DNA of 64,000 bases from Xiheibacterium sp038325765 (lineage in GTDB: Bacteria > Myxococcota_A > Polyangia > Nannocystales > Nannocystaceae): NCBI GenBank assembly GCA_038325765.1, contig JBBQJI010000002.1, positions 62,001 to 126,000 of the forward strand, in the 5' to 3' direction. Shown here one piece after another: positions 9,680 to 17,905 of the stretch. Below the pieces are notes generated by a model that was given only the letters and a program-made list of their open reading frames with translations, searched no databases and had not been told where the DNA came from. A program made the translations under genes and the position numbers. The first letter of the stretch is position 1. Every line of letters starts with the position of its first letter.

Positions 9680-11332
9680 TCAGCCCCGCGCCAGCGCCGT
9701 GAGGATGCGAACCCGCGCGGCGAGCAGCGCGACCGGCCCGCTCGCGCACGCGCACAGCACCATCGCGATCGCCCCGGGGATGATCGCGTCGGCGGCGGCG
9801 ATCTGCGCGGGCAGGTGATCGATCGGATACACGTCGCCCTCGAGCGGGAATCGATAGGCGCCGATCACCAGGCAGTACAAGGTGCCCAGCGCCGTGCCGA
9901 GCACGACGCCGACGGCACCAGCGAACAGACCGACGCCCTCGAAGATCCAGAACATCGTGCGGTGATCGCTGCCGACCGCGAGCAGCACGCCGATGTCGTG
10001 GTGTTTGCGGCGCACCACGAGCAGCAGGCTCGCGACCAGCGACGACGCCCCGACCACGCCCATCAGCCCGAGGACGATCGCGACCACCACGCGGATCTGG
10101 GTCAGCGCCTTCAGCATCTCGGCGTTGGCCTCGTACCAGGTGCTGACGCGATACAGCTCCGGCAGACGCGCAGCGAGGTCCGCGGCGACCGTTTGGGCCG
10201 ACGTTGGATCACGCAGCTCGAGCTCGATGCCCGTGACGCGACCCTTCCTGAAGAACAGGGCCTGGGCCGCGGTGAGGTGCATCAACACGAGGTTGCGATC
10301 GAGTTCGACCACCCCGGTCTGCAGCTCGTCGAGGACCTCGAACGTGGCATGCCGCGGCATCGCCGTGGTCGCGTCGCCGCGGCCGTCGAGCTCGGCCGGC
10401 ACGACGACGCGCACGCGCCCACCGATCTCGACGCCGAGCGCCCGACGCAGCGCGTGGCCGAGCACGACCCCCGGCAGGTGCCGCGAGTCGGCGGGCCGCA
10501 GCCCCGACAGATCGCCGCGGCCGAACGCCCGCGCCAGGGCCGAGAACTCGCTGGCCTGCTGGGGGTCGATGCCCTTGCCGACCACGATCGCCGGACGGTC
10601 GGCGCCATGGTCGGTGGACGCTCGTGCCGGCCCGCGATCGTCAGCAGTAGCGGTGTCCTGCGGGCTCGGGCGCGGGCCCGCGTTCGGGGGCGGGCTCGCG
10701 CTCAGGCGCAGATCGGCGTCGAGCGCCGCGTCCCACGCGGCGTCGACATCGGTGCTCGGCGCCATATCGGTCGCCAACTCGATGCTCGGCGCCGTGGGGA
10801 GCGCCGCCGCGCTGCCGGCCGCCTCGGCGTCGTCGCGCACCACCACGACCATGGAGTAGGCGAACGGCGAGATCGCGGCGACACGCGGATCGGCGGCGAT
10901 CTCGGCCCCCAGCGTCTCGTACTCGGTGAAGTCGAGGCCGTACTTCGTCAGCAGGATGTGCCCGTTGAAACGGGACACCGTGATCGACACCTCGTTCAGG
11001 AATCCGCTGGTGACCGCGAGCGCCGTCATCATGCTCGCGCACGACAGCGCGATGCCGACCACCGAGACGGCCATCGCCGGCGGAAACATCCGCAAGGCCG
11101 CCGTCGCGAGCAGGACCATGCTCGCGGGCGCGAGCACGACCACCAACCACAGCTGCGAGAGCCCGAGCAGCAACGCGGTCGCGCTCGCCAGGGTCACGGC
11201 CGCCGCGGCCAGCTGCACCCGCCTCACGCGCCGCGAGGCGGGGCGGTCGCGCAGGGCCAGGCGCACGCCGACAAGCCCCAACAGTGCCCAGGGCAGGCCG
11301 CGGACTCCGGACGCATCGGACTCGGTGGCCAT
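9680..11332 (-). CDS. LolC/E-type ABC transporter permease with extra N-terminal helices
   Basis: The 550-residue membrane protein of the FtsX/MacB_PCD class contains the LolC/E-type pattern. A transmembrane helix is followed by SRFNGHILLTKYG and a large periplasmic domain with IDPQQASEFSAL-like segments. Three C-terminal helices follow, including RRKHHDIGVLLAVGSD, the cytoplasmic loop thought to contact the ATPase. Two or three extra hydrophobic helices precede the usual first helix, and an Ala/Pro/Asp-rich insert lies in the periplasmic domain. LolCE normally release outer-membrane lipoproteins from the inner membrane. The partner ATPase (LolD) is not in this window. The gene starts four bases after the stop of its paralogue. 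Confidence 0.8.
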   Translation of the reverse strand: MATESDASGVRGLPWALLGLVGVRLALRDRPASRRVRRVQLAAAAVTLASATALLLGLSQLWLVVVLAPASMVLLATAALRMFPPAMAVSVVGIALSCASMMTALAVTSGFLNEVSITVSRFNGHILLTKYGLDFTEYETLGAEIAADPRVAAISPFAYSMVVVVRDDAEAAGSAAALPTAPSIELATDMAPSTDVDAAWDAALDADLRLSASPPPNAGPRPSPQDTATADDRGPARASTDHGADRPAIVVGKGIDPQQASEFSALARAFGRGDLSGLRPADSRHLPGVVLGHALRRALGVEIGGRVRVVVPAELDGRGDATTAMPRHATFEVLDELQTGVVELDRNLVLMHLTAAQALFFRKGRVTGIELELRDPTSAQTVAADLAARLPELYRVSTWYEANAEMLKALTQIRVVVAIVLGLMGVVGASSLVASLLLVVRRKHHDIGVLLAVGSDHRTMFWIFEGVGLFAGAVGVVLGTALGTLYCLVIGAYRFPLEGDVYPIDHLPAQIAAADAIIPGAIAMVLCACASGPVALLAARVRILTALARG

Positions 11333-11336
11333 GGGC

Positions 11337-13181
11337 TCACTCGTAGCGCAGGCCCTCGACCGGGCGCAGCTTGGCCGCGCGCAGGGCCGGCGGAATCGTC
11401 GCGACGAAGGAGATCCCCATCGTCAACGCGAGCACTGCACCGATCTGCGAGACGCTGATTTCCACAGGCAAGCGCTCGATGAAGTAGACCTCGGGATCGA
11501 GTGTGTAGCCGTAGAACTCGACCAACGCGCACAGCACCAGCCCGAACGCGACGCCGGCGACGGACCCCACCGCACCCAACGTCATCCCCGAGAACTGGAA
11601 GATGCGGGCGACCCCGGCCTCGGTGGCGCCCATCGACATGAGGATCGCGATCTCGGCGGTGCGGCGCACGACCATGGTCCACAGCGCGGCGAGGACGTTG
11701 AAGCCAGCGACCGTGCTCACCAGGCTGAGGATGATGGTGAGGATCGACTTCTGGGTGCGGATCGACTGGAAGAGGTTGGCGTTGAGCTTCTGCCACTCGA
11801 GGATCGAGTACTCGTCGCTGCCGATGGTCCCCCGCAGCTCGGCCTCGACCCGCGGCGCGTCGTAGGCATCCGCGAGGCGCAGATCGACGCCCGACACGAT
11901 GTCCTTGCCGCGGTACTTGAACCATTGCAGCTCCTTGATGTGTACGTACACCAGGCGAGCGTCGTACTCCTGGAAGCCGGCGCGGAAGATGCCCGCGATG
12001 CGATAGCGGCGGAACTCGGGTACCTCGGTGTGATCGAATCCGGCGCCGGGATCGACGAGTGTGACCACGTCGCCGACCTCCAGATCGAGCTCACGGGCCA
12101 AGGTCACGCCGACGAACATCGTGGGCAGCACCTCGTCGGCGACGACCGGCCGCGCCGCGCCGGGCTCCTCGTCGGGCCACGGATCGCCGTCGTCGACGTC
12201 CCAGTCGCTGCGACGGCCGTGCCCGTACTCGACGTTGTCGGGCAGCGCCCGCCAGCGGGCCAAGGCCGGCCCGTACCAGCCGTCGCCACGCGGGTCGGGC
12301 ATCTGGGCGATGACCGCCGGCAGCTTGTCGTCCGGACGATCCGGCATCGGCTGCAACTCGAGGTCGCTCGTGAGCGCGGCGATCTCGACCTCGGGCCCGC
12401 CGCCGGCAACGAGGTGATCGTCGAGATCGATCACCTCGTGAGCGCTCGAGGGCTCGATGCCCTTGACCAGCACGCTCGCCCGTCGCAGCTCGCGCTCGTC
12501 GGCGGCCGACGACTGCGGCGCGAGGGCCATCGCGTAGTAGACGAACGGGCTGGCCCCGAGCACACCGTCGACGGTGCGGAGGTAGGCCTCGAAGCGGCGG
12601 TACTCCTGGATGCCGAAGCCACGCGTGACGTTGATGTGGGCGTAGACCCCGAGCACGCGGCGCTCGAACTCGTGCTGGAAGCCGGTGGCCACCGACTGCA
12701 CGACGATGAGCGCGGCGACGCCGATCGCGATGCCGACGATCGACAAGCTGGCGAACACGGCGAAGCGGCGGAAGACCAGCAGCACCAAGGCGGCGGCCGC
12801 AGCCATCGCCGTGGCGATCACCACGGGCGCGCTGCGCATGCCGTAGTACATGCAGCCAAGGCCGACCGCGACGCCGCCGAGCGCCACGAGTGCGGACGCG
12901 ATCGAACGCCGCGGCGCGCCGGAGCGCCTCACGATGCGCAGGCCGGTGCGATGCTCGTAGCCGGAGAAGCCGGTCAACGCCCACCACACCACCAGTCCGA
13001 AGAACGCGAGGATGCCGATACGTCCGACCCACGGCACCCACGCCGGACCGCTGGTCCAGAACACGCCGACCGACGTCAGCGACAACGACCACAGCGCGAG
13101 CAACATCCAGTGCTCGCGTTGATCGAGGTGGGAGCGGACGGCCCGAAGCGGTCCACGGGGTCGGTCGCGGTCGGCCTTCAA
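11337..13181 (-). CDS. LolC/E-type ABC transporter permease with extra N-terminal helices
   Basis: The 614-residue paralogue of the next gene has four or so N-terminal hydrophobic segments. These come before the canonical first LolC/E helix (FAVFASLSIVGIAIGVAAL) and its GVYAHINVTRG periplasmic entry. The C-terminal half holds VVRRTAEIAILMSMGATEAG, the cytoplasmic loop, and two more helices, ending PPALRAAKLRPVEGLRYE, typical of FtsX-family permeases. The start is uncertain: a TTG at 13181 gives a positively charged N-terminus, while the first ATG is at 13106. A promoter-like sequence at 13203-13232 is compatible with the TTG. With its neighbour it probably forms a heterodimeric lipoprotein-release or related export permease. 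Confidence 0.8.
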   Translation of the reverse strand: MKADRDRPRGPLRAVRSHLDQREHWMLLALWSLSLTSVGVFWTSGPAWVPWVGRIGILAFFGLVVWWALTGFSGYEHRTGLRIVRRSGAPRRSIASALVALGGVAVGLGCMYYGMRSAPVVIATAMAAAAALVLLVFRRFAVFASLSIVGIAIGVAALIVVQSVATGFQHEFERRVLGVYAHINVTRGFGIQEYRRFEAYLRTVDGVLGASPFVYYAMALAPQSSAADERELRRASVLVKGIEPSSAHEVIDLDDHLVAGGGPEVEIAALTSDLELQPMPDRPDDKLPAVIAQMPDPRGDGWYGPALARWRALPDNVEYGHGRRSDWDVDDGDPWPDEEPGAARPVVADEVLPTMFVGVTLARELDLEVGDVVTLVDPGAGFDHTEVPEFRRYRIAGIFRAGFQEYDARLVYVHIKELQWFKYRGKDIVSGVDLRLADAYDAPRVEAELRGTIGSDEYSILEWQKLNANLFQSIRTQKSILTIILSLVSTVAGFNVLAALWTMVVRRTAEIAILMSMGATEAGVARIFQFSGMTLGAVGSVAGVAFGLVLCALVEFYGYTLDPEVYFIERLPVEISVSQIGAVLALTMGISFVATIPPALRAAKLRPVEGLRYE

Positions 13182-13202
13182 CTCGTGCCCAGACGGTCGA
13201 TG

Positions 13203-13232
13203 ACGCTAACAGTCGCGGCTTGGCCGTGGCAA
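13203..13232 (-). promoter_or_regulatory. Promoter of the LolC/E-type operon
   Basis: On the minus strand TTGCCA (13227-13232) is separated by 18 bases from TAGCGT (13203-13208), a housekeeping-like arrangement. The expected start lies near 13196, about 15 bases before the TTG start. The same TAGCGT hexamer is used ahead of the genes at 17906 and 60139. Confidence 0.5.
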
Positions 13233-13239
13233 GGCGACC

Positions 13240-13947
13240 ATGACCGCAGCCAGCCCCCTGCCCGAGCCGAGCCGTTGCTGGTCCCTGTCCGGGACCGACG
13301 ACGCCGACGCCGCGAACGACGCCCCGCACGCGCTGCTCCACGAGCACGCGCCCTGGCACGGCGCCGGGGCGTTCGCGGACGTACCCACCGGCGACGACCG
13401 GCCCTCGTCCGACACCGAGACCACCTTGGCCCCCGCTTTGCTGGGCGTCGTGGGCGACTGCGAGCGTGGGGCCCAGACGTTCGCGCGGCTCGTCGCCCGG
13501 TGGGGTGATGGCTCGAGCTACGACGGAGATCTCTGGCTCGACATCCTCGAGTACCGCGACCTGCGCATGCGCAGCCTCGGGGTCACACCGATCGGCGCCG
13601 ATGGACGCACCCGCTTGGCCGCGCTGGAGCAGCGGCTGCGCGCGAAGGACGGCAGCGGCGCCCGCCAGTTCACGCGGTTCTCGTGTCGACGTACCACCGC
13701 GATCGCCGTGCGAGCGCAGGGCGCCCACAGTGCCACCCCGACGGACGTCGTCATCGTCGACATCTCGGCGGGCGGCGCGAAGCTCGAGCCGCTGCACACC
13801 TTCGCGATCCACGAGGGCGCCGAGCTCGACCTGCTCGTCGAGGGTGCCGGCGGACCGCTCGACATGGTGTTGCCCTCTCGCGTGGTGTGGCTGCGCAGCG
13901 GCGCCGTGGGCATCATGTTCGCGGGCGCGCCGCGGAGGTCTCGGTAG
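13240..13947 (+). CDS. PilZ domain protein with N-terminal extension
   Basis: The product is 235 residues. Residues 1-130 are an unrecognised, partly acidic region, with a helical stretch from RGAQTFARLVARWGDG to LAALEQRLRAKDG. The C-terminal PilZ domain shows TRFSCRRTTAI (a possible RxxxR-type start), VDISAGGAKLEPL (DxSxGG motif) and GAVGIMFAG. Because both parts of the c-di-GMP motif are recognisable, binding is more likely than for the PilZ protein at 3268. ATG at 13240 has an AAGG-like ribosome-binding site a few bases ahead. It is followed two bases after its TAG by the GTG of a lipoprotein gene. Confidence 0.75.
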   Translation: MTAASPLPEPSRCWSLSGTDDADAANDAPHALLHEHAPWHGAGAFADVPTGDDRPSSDTETTLAPALLGVVGDCERGAQTFARLVARWGDGSSYDGDLWLDILEYRDLRMRSLGVTPIGADGRTRLAALEQRLRAKDGSGARQFTRFSCRRTTAIAVRAQGAHSATPTDVVIVDISAGGAKLEPLHTFAIHEGAELDLLVEGAGGPLDMVLPSRVVWLRSGAVGIMFAGAPRRSR

Positions 13948-13949
13948 CC

Positions 13950-14519
13950 GTGGTCCGGCGCACCGCGAACCTGCGCGCAGGGGGCCTGCTCGCGAACGTC
14001 CTGCTGCTCGCGGGCGGAGCTGTTGCGTGCGCCCACAGCCACGCGACGCCCGGCGCCGCGCCGATCTCGACACGCGAGCGCCGCGCGGTCATCGGCGACG
14101 GCGCGGTCGTCACCGCCACGCGGTGGGACGACACGCTCGTCGAGCTCACCGTCGCCGAGGTGCCGGGGCCCGGCGGCGCGGCCTTGCGCGAGCGCCTGCG
14201 CGCCCGTCACCGTGCAGGTGCGTCGTTCACCGTGGTCGTCGAGTTGGCGGATCGTCCGCTCGACGGTGACGTCCTCGCCGACGGCGACGCGTGGTGGTTC
14301 AGCTGCGGCGAGCTCAGGCCGACGCGCGTGGAGCTGGTCGCCGTCGATCGTCATCCCACCGGGGATGGTCGGGCGCACGTGCGCATGGGCTTCGACGTCG
14401 GGTTCGCGGCGGCGAAGGGCGGCTGCAACACGCTGCAGGTGGGATCGGCGGCCGCGAGATCGCGCCGCCCCGAGCTGGGCCGTCACGTCGCGCGCCACGG
14501 CGCCCCGCTGCGCTGGTGA
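13950..14519 (+). CDS. Putative lipoprotein, unknown function
   Basis: The product is 189 residues from the GTG at 13950. A basic N-terminus (RRTANLRAG) leads into a hydrophobic core ending AGGAVAC, a weak lipobox, then a His/Ala/Pro-rich stretch. The rest is beta-rich (DTLVELTVAEVPG, ASFTVVVELADRP, HVRMGFDVGFAAAKGG) and no family is recognised. It follows the PilZ gene with a two-base gap, so the two are probably cotranscribed. Confidence 0.6.
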   Translation: MVRRTANLRAGGLLANVLLLAGGAVACAHSHATPGAAPISTRERRAVIGDGAVVTATRWDDTLVELTVAEVPGPGGAALRERLRARHRAGASFTVVVELADRPLDGDVLADGDAWWFSCGELRPTRVELVAVDRHPTGDGRAHVRMGFDVGFAAAKGGCNTLQVGSAAARSRRPELGRHVARHGAPLRW

Positions 14520-14647
14520 TCCGCCAGCGGCAGCGAAGCAGCGCGCGACACTGATCGCCGCACGCAGCCTCGCGAACGAACCGACCGCCTACCCTCCGAG
14601 GCATACCGAAATGCAGTGATCTCCGAGGCTTGAAGCAGGGGGCATCC

Positions 14648-14677
14648 TTGACACGGCACGGCACGCGACGCTACGCT
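14648..14677 (+). promoter_or_regulatory. Promoter of the outer-membrane protein gene
   Basis: TTGACA (14648-14653), an 18-base spacer and TACGCT (14672-14677) form the best -35/-10 pair in the window. The start would fall near 14684, giving a leader of about 20 bases with GGAG ahead of the ATG at 14704. The preceding 128 bases (14520-14647) hold nothing else that I can identify. Confidence 0.6.
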
Positions 14678-14703
14678 GCGCCGTCCGCTGCTCGGAGCAC
14701 CGA

Positions 14704-15633
14704 ATGCATCGCCGGCCACTGCCCTACGCTGCCCTGGTCGCGACCGCGATGTTGCTCGTGCCGCGGGCCGCACAGGCGGGCAAGTACGACCTCGATCTGA
14801 CGCGCCTCGGCGCGCAGACCGATGGCGCGCTGGTCCAGGACGACGCGGGATTCCGCAGCCTGTCGTCGGAGCTCGGCACCGTGATGGCGCCCCGCCCTGT
14901 CGATCCCGCGGACTCGCTGGGCCTCGCGGGCTTCGCCGTCTCGGCGGATTTCGGCCTGAACACCATCGGTGGCGGCAACGACTACTGGGCCCGCAGCTCG
15001 CGCGGGCGCGCCGACGATGTCGCGCCATCGATGCAGCTGATGGCGCGCAAGGGCCTGTGGCCCGGCATCGAGGTCGGCGCCGGCGCGACGCACCTGTTCG
15101 ACAGCCGCATGTGGGCGATGTCGGGCTACGGCAAGATCGCGATCCACGAGGGTTTCTATCGCAAGCACCCGTTCCCTTCGATCGCGATCCGCGGCAGCTT
15201 CTCGCGCCTGCTGGGCGCGAAGGACTTCAGCATGACGACGGCGGCGCCCTCGGTCTCGGTGTCATACGTGTTCGGCGTCGGCAAGACCTTCAGCGTCACG
15301 CCGTACGTCGGCTACGAGGCGCTGATCATCGTGTCGCGCTCGACGGTGCTCGACGCGACGCCGAACTGCGACGAATTCCCAGACGACTACAACGAAGCAT
15401 GTCCCGGCGTCGACGCGGGCACGAGCGATGAGTTCGTGTTCCAGAACGCCGGGGCGATCGTGCGTCATCGCCCCTACTTCGGGGCGCGCATGATCTTCTC
15501 GGTGATGCGCATCGGCCTCGAGGCGATGCTCGTGCCCGGCGGCAAGCGTGCCGGAGAACTCGACGGGGTCAGGGTGGCCGACCGCTCGAACTTTCAACAG
15601 CAGTACACGGTCTCGGTGGGGCTCGATTTCTAG
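14704..15633 (+). CDS. Predicted outer-membrane beta-barrel protein
   Basis: The 309-residue protein has a signal peptide cleaved near RAAQAG. It then has alternating strands typical of barrels (GIEVGAGATHLF, SVSVSYVFGVGKTFSVTPYVGYEALI, YFGARMIFSVMRIGLEAMLVPG) and a terminal aromatic residue (VSVGLDF), a hallmark of barrels recognised by the BAM complex. No specific porin family is recognised. Its promoter and Shine-Dalgarno sequence are both clear. The next gene starts directly after its stop codon (TAGATG), which suggests coexpression with the zinc-ribbon membrane protein. Confidence 0.72.
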   Translation: MHRRPLPYAALVATAMLLVPRAAQAGKYDLDLTRLGAQTDGALVQDDAGFRSLSSELGTVMAPRPVDPADSLGLAGFAVSADFGLNTIGGGNDYWARSSRGRADDVAPSMQLMARKGLWPGIEVGAGATHLFDSRMWAMSGYGKIAIHEGFYRKHPFPSIAIRGSFSRLLGAKDFSMTTAAPSVSVSYVFGVGKTFSVTPYVGYEALIIVSRSTVLDATPNCDEFPDDYNEACPGVDAGTSDEFVFQNAGAIVRHRPYFGARMIFSVMRIGLEAMLVPGGKRAGELDGVRVADRSNFQQQYTVSVGLDF

Positions 15634-16731
15634 ATGATCATCGCCTGCCCCGATTGCACCGGCCCGTTCGAGGTTCGTGACGGCGAAATCGCCGACCTCG
15701 TGCAGATCCAGTGTCCACACTGCCGCTTCGGCATGATCCTCGATTTCGCCGCGGCGAACGACGCGAGCCTGATCGAGGCCGGCATGCGCATGGCCAGTGG
15801 GTTCCGCTCGGCCGCCGAGTATCGGCGCGCTGCGGCCGGCGCCGCTGCGCCCGTACGCCGCGCCGACGAGGCCAAGCCCGCCGCCGTGCTCGAGTCCGTG
15901 GCGCCCGCCGCCGCGCCCGAGCCGATGGCGCCCGCTGCCGCCACGCGTCCTTCGCCCCCGACCGCGGTCGGGGCCGCACCGCCGGTCTCCGCACCGCCGG
16001 CCGCCACACCGCCGGCCGCCACACCGCCGGCCGCCGCACCGCCGGCCGCCACACCGCCGGCCGCCGCACCGCGTCCTTCGTTCGCGGCGACCGTTGTGCA
16101 GTCGTCGTTCGACGACGACGACGCCTCCGAGACGATCGTGCGCATGCCCGGCACGACCCAGACGACGGCCGTCGGCATGGCTCCGCCGCCGCCCGCCGCG
16201 TCCGAGCCGACAACGACGACGGCCCCGACGCCGCCGCGGGATCGTCCAGAGCCGCCCCGTCCAGCCGCGGTCCAGGTCGAAGCCGTCCGCGCTGAGCCGG
16301 TCCGCGCTGAGCCGGTCCGCGCTGGGCCGGTCCGCGCTGAGCCGGTCCGCGTTGAGCCGGCCCGCGCTGAGCCGGCCCGCGCTGAGCCAGCGCGCCCCGC
16401 CGTGGTCCAGCCCGAGCCACCCCGCCCAGCCGGGGCCCGCGCCCCGGTGGAGGCGGTCGCCGGCGAACCCGCCCGTGCGCCGCGCGATTCTGCGACGAGT
16501 CGACCCCAGGCCGAGCCGCGCACGCGACCGCCCGAGGTCGCGGCATCGCTGCCCGATTCCGTCGACCTCGACGACACCGAGCCGCGCCGTTCGAGTGCGC
16601 TTCGCGCCGTGATCCTCGTGCTGCTCCTGCTCGCCGTCGCCGGCCTCACCGTCGTCAGCGTCCTGCAGAAGAACACGCCGGATCCGCGGCCGCTGCTCGA
16701 AGACCTGTATCGCCAGGCCCTCGGCAAGTAG
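15634..16731 (+). CDS. Zinc-ribbon protein with repeat linker and C-terminal membrane helix
   Basis: The product is 365 residues. The first 35 form an MJ0042-type zinc ribbon (CPDC at 5-8 and CPHC at 27-30), common at the N-terminus of myxobacterial signalling proteins. The next 270 residues are low-complexity, with five PPAAT/PPAAA units and seven R-A-E-P-V/A units. The C-terminus has a single hydrophobic helix (AVILVLLLLAVAGLTVVSVL) and a short tail DLYRQALGK. It is probably a membrane protein with the zinc ribbon in the cytoplasm. It follows the outer-membrane protein gene without a gap. Function is unknown. Confidence 0.7.
   Translation: MIIACPDCTGPFEVRDGEIADLVQIQCPHCRFGMILDFAAANDASLIEAGMRMASGFRSAAEYRRAAAGAAAPVRRADEAKPAAVLESVAPAAAPEPMAPAAATRPSPPTAVGAAPPVSAPPAATPPAATPPAAAPPAATPPAAAPRPSFAATVVQSSFDDDDASETIVRMPGTTQTTAVGMAPPPPAASEPTTTTAPTPPRDRPEPPRPAAVQVEAVRAEPVRAEPVRAGPVRAEPVRVEPARAEPARAEPARPAVVQPEPPRPAGARAPVEAVAGEPARAPRDSATSRPQAEPRTRPPEVAASLPDSVDLDDTEPRRSSALRAVILVLLLLAVAGLTVVSVLQKNTPDPRPLLEDLYRQALGK
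15991..16065 (+). repeat. 15-bp tandem repeat, five copies (Pro-Ala linker)
   Basis: Five copies of a unit of the form RCACCGCCGGCCGCC run without interruption and stay in frame, encoding the Ala/Thr-Pro-Pro-Ala-Ala linker. Confidence 0.9.
16285..16389 (+). repeat. 15-bp tandem repeat, seven copies (VRAEP linker)
   Basis: Seven copies of GTCCGCGCTGAGCCG with single-base variants encode V/A-R-A/V-E/G-P. The unit length keeps the frame whatever the copy number. Confidence 0.9.
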
Positions 16732-16805
16732 GCCGCCTCTGCGCCCCCGCTTTCCTGTCGCCGTCGGGGCCGGTCTCTGGGATCATCCGACGATGGGGGC
16801 GCACC

Positions 16806-17567
16806 GTGGATGAGCCCGCGGTTCCGTGGGGGCCGTCTCCGCTGGATCCGCTCGCGGTCGCCTCACGGCTGAGCACGCTGCCGGATCGGGCGATGCGAGC
16901 GGCGCGGTTGGCCGGCTGGCTCGAGCTCGCCGCGGCTACCGACGCTGCGTGGCTCCTCGATGTGCTCGCGACCGCGGGCCGCTCGGGCGGGCCGCCGTTT
17001 TTCATCGGCCTGCTCGCCGCGGTGGACGTGTTCGGCTCTGATCACCTGCCCTACGCCAGTCGCGTGGCGATCCACGCCGCCGCCACGGCGCAGGGGCTCC
17101 ACGCGTGCAAGGAATTGCTGTTCGTCTTCGACGCGCCGGCCGACACCCGCGCCGCCGCCCCCAGGCCTCTGGTCCCCGGCAGCCGACCGCTGACCCTGGG
17201 CGAGCGCAAGTCGCTGGCGCGATCGTGGCGACGCGACGTGCTGCAGCGCCTGCTCACCGATCCCCACGCCGATGTGGTCGCGCTGCTGCTCGCCAATCCT
17301 CACCTCACCGAAGACGACGTGCTGCGCATCGCGACGGCGCGGCGCAGCTCGGCGGCGGTGCTCGGCTTGCTGCATCGCTCGCTGCGCTGGAGCGTGAACC
17401 CGCGGGTTCGCATGGCGCTGGTCCGCAATCCCAAGTTCCCCCTGCCCCTGGCGCTGCAGCTCGTAGGGCTGCTCAATGGGGCCGAGCTGCGCGAGCTGGC
17501 CCACGATGGGCGGCTACCTCCGCCGCTGCGCGCCGCCGTGCAGCGCCGCGTTCGACCGGGGATGTGA
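16806..17567 (+). CDS. Helical-repeat protein, DUF2336/HEAT-like
   Basis: The product is 253 residues, all predicted helical with no signal peptide. Segments such as LLTDPHADVVALLLANPHLTEDDVLRIA and VNPRVRMALVRNPKFPLPLALQLV resemble leucine-rich-variant or HEAT-type repeats. In those, a short 'NPxL...ALxxxA' unit recurs. GTG at 16806 is used; no better start is visible. Such proteins are scaffolds, and the partner is unknown. It ends against a short hairpin and is convergent with tatA. Confidence 0.6.
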   Translation: MDEPAVPWGPSPLDPLAVASRLSTLPDRAMRAARLAGWLELAAATDAAWLLDVLATAGRSGGPPFFIGLLAAVDVFGSDHLPYASRVAIHAAATAQGLHACKELLFVFDAPADTRAAAPRPLVPGSRPLTLGERKSLARSWRRDVLQRLLTDPHADVVALLLANPHLTEDDVLRIATARRSSAAVLGLLHRSLRWSVNPRVRMALVRNPKFPLPLALQLVGLLNGAELRELAHDGRLPPPLRAAVQRRVRPGM

Positions 17568-17570
17568 GCC

Positions 17571-17589
17571 GGTGCCGCTGGGCGGCACC
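17571..17589. terminator. Hairpin between convergent genes
   Basis: GGTGCCG and CGGCACC form a perfect 7-bp stem with a five-base loop between the helical-repeat gene and tatA. There is no T-run, so its activity as a terminator is uncertain. Confidence 0.35.
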
Positions 17590-17601
17590 CCGAGGCAACG
17601 A

Positions 17602-17859
17602 TCAGGCCTTGTGCTCGGGAACCGGCTTGGGCGTGACGTCGATCTCGGGCCGATCATCGACGGGATCGATCGCGCGCTCGGCCGTCTGTGCCTTGGTGTC
17701 GTCTTCCATCGACTTCATCTCCTTCTTGAAGCCGCGGAGCATCTTGCCGATGCCCTCGCCGAGCGCCGGCAGCTTCGAAGGACCAAAGATGAGCAGCACC
17801 ACCACCAAGATGATGAGCACCTCGGGAAGGCCGACCCCAAAGCCGAGCAGGGTGTGCAT
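17602..17859 (-). CDS. tatA: Sec-independent protein translocase TatA
   Basis: The 85-residue protein begins MHTLLGFGVGLPEVLIIL. It has the single N-terminal transmembrane helix, the conserved FGP hinge (LLIFGPSKLPALGEGIGK) and the amphipathic helix (MLRGFKKEMKSMEDD) of TatA/E. A charged tail follows. TatA forms the variable pore of the twin-arginine pathway that exports folded proteins. Two starts are possible: ATG at 17907 would add 16 residues and overlap the divergent gene's start. ATG at 17859 fits the family length and has a TACCTT element six bases upstream. tatB and tatC are not in the window. Confidence 0.9.
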   Translation of the reverse strand: MHTLLGFGVGLPEVLIILVVVLLIFGPSKLPALGEGIGKMLRGFKKEMKSMEDDTKAQTAERAIDPVDDRPEIDVTPKPVPEHKA

Positions 17860-17861
17860 GG

Positions 17862-17883
17862 CCGAAAGGTAGTCGCCTTTCGG
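17862..17883. promoter_or_regulatory. Inverted repeat overlapping the tatA -10 element
   Basis: CCGAAAGG (17862-17869) and CCTTTCGG (17876-17883) form a perfect 8-bp inverted repeat with a six-base spacer. On the minus strand the putative tatA -10 hexamer TACCTT (17866-17871) lies inside the repeat, six bases before the ATG. It could be an operator or, if transcribed from farther upstream, a hairpin blocking the tatA start. Confidence 0.5.
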
Positions 17884-17892
17884 GACCAATGC

Positions 17893-17898
17893 TAGCGT
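17893..17898 (+). promoter_or_regulatory. Putative -10 element of lytic transglycosylase operon
   Basis: TAGCGT is followed by seven bases and the ATG at 17906. The hexamer covers an in-frame GTG at 17897, which argues that translation starts at the ATG. Confidence 0.45.
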
Positions 17899-17905
17899 GA
17901 CGCCC

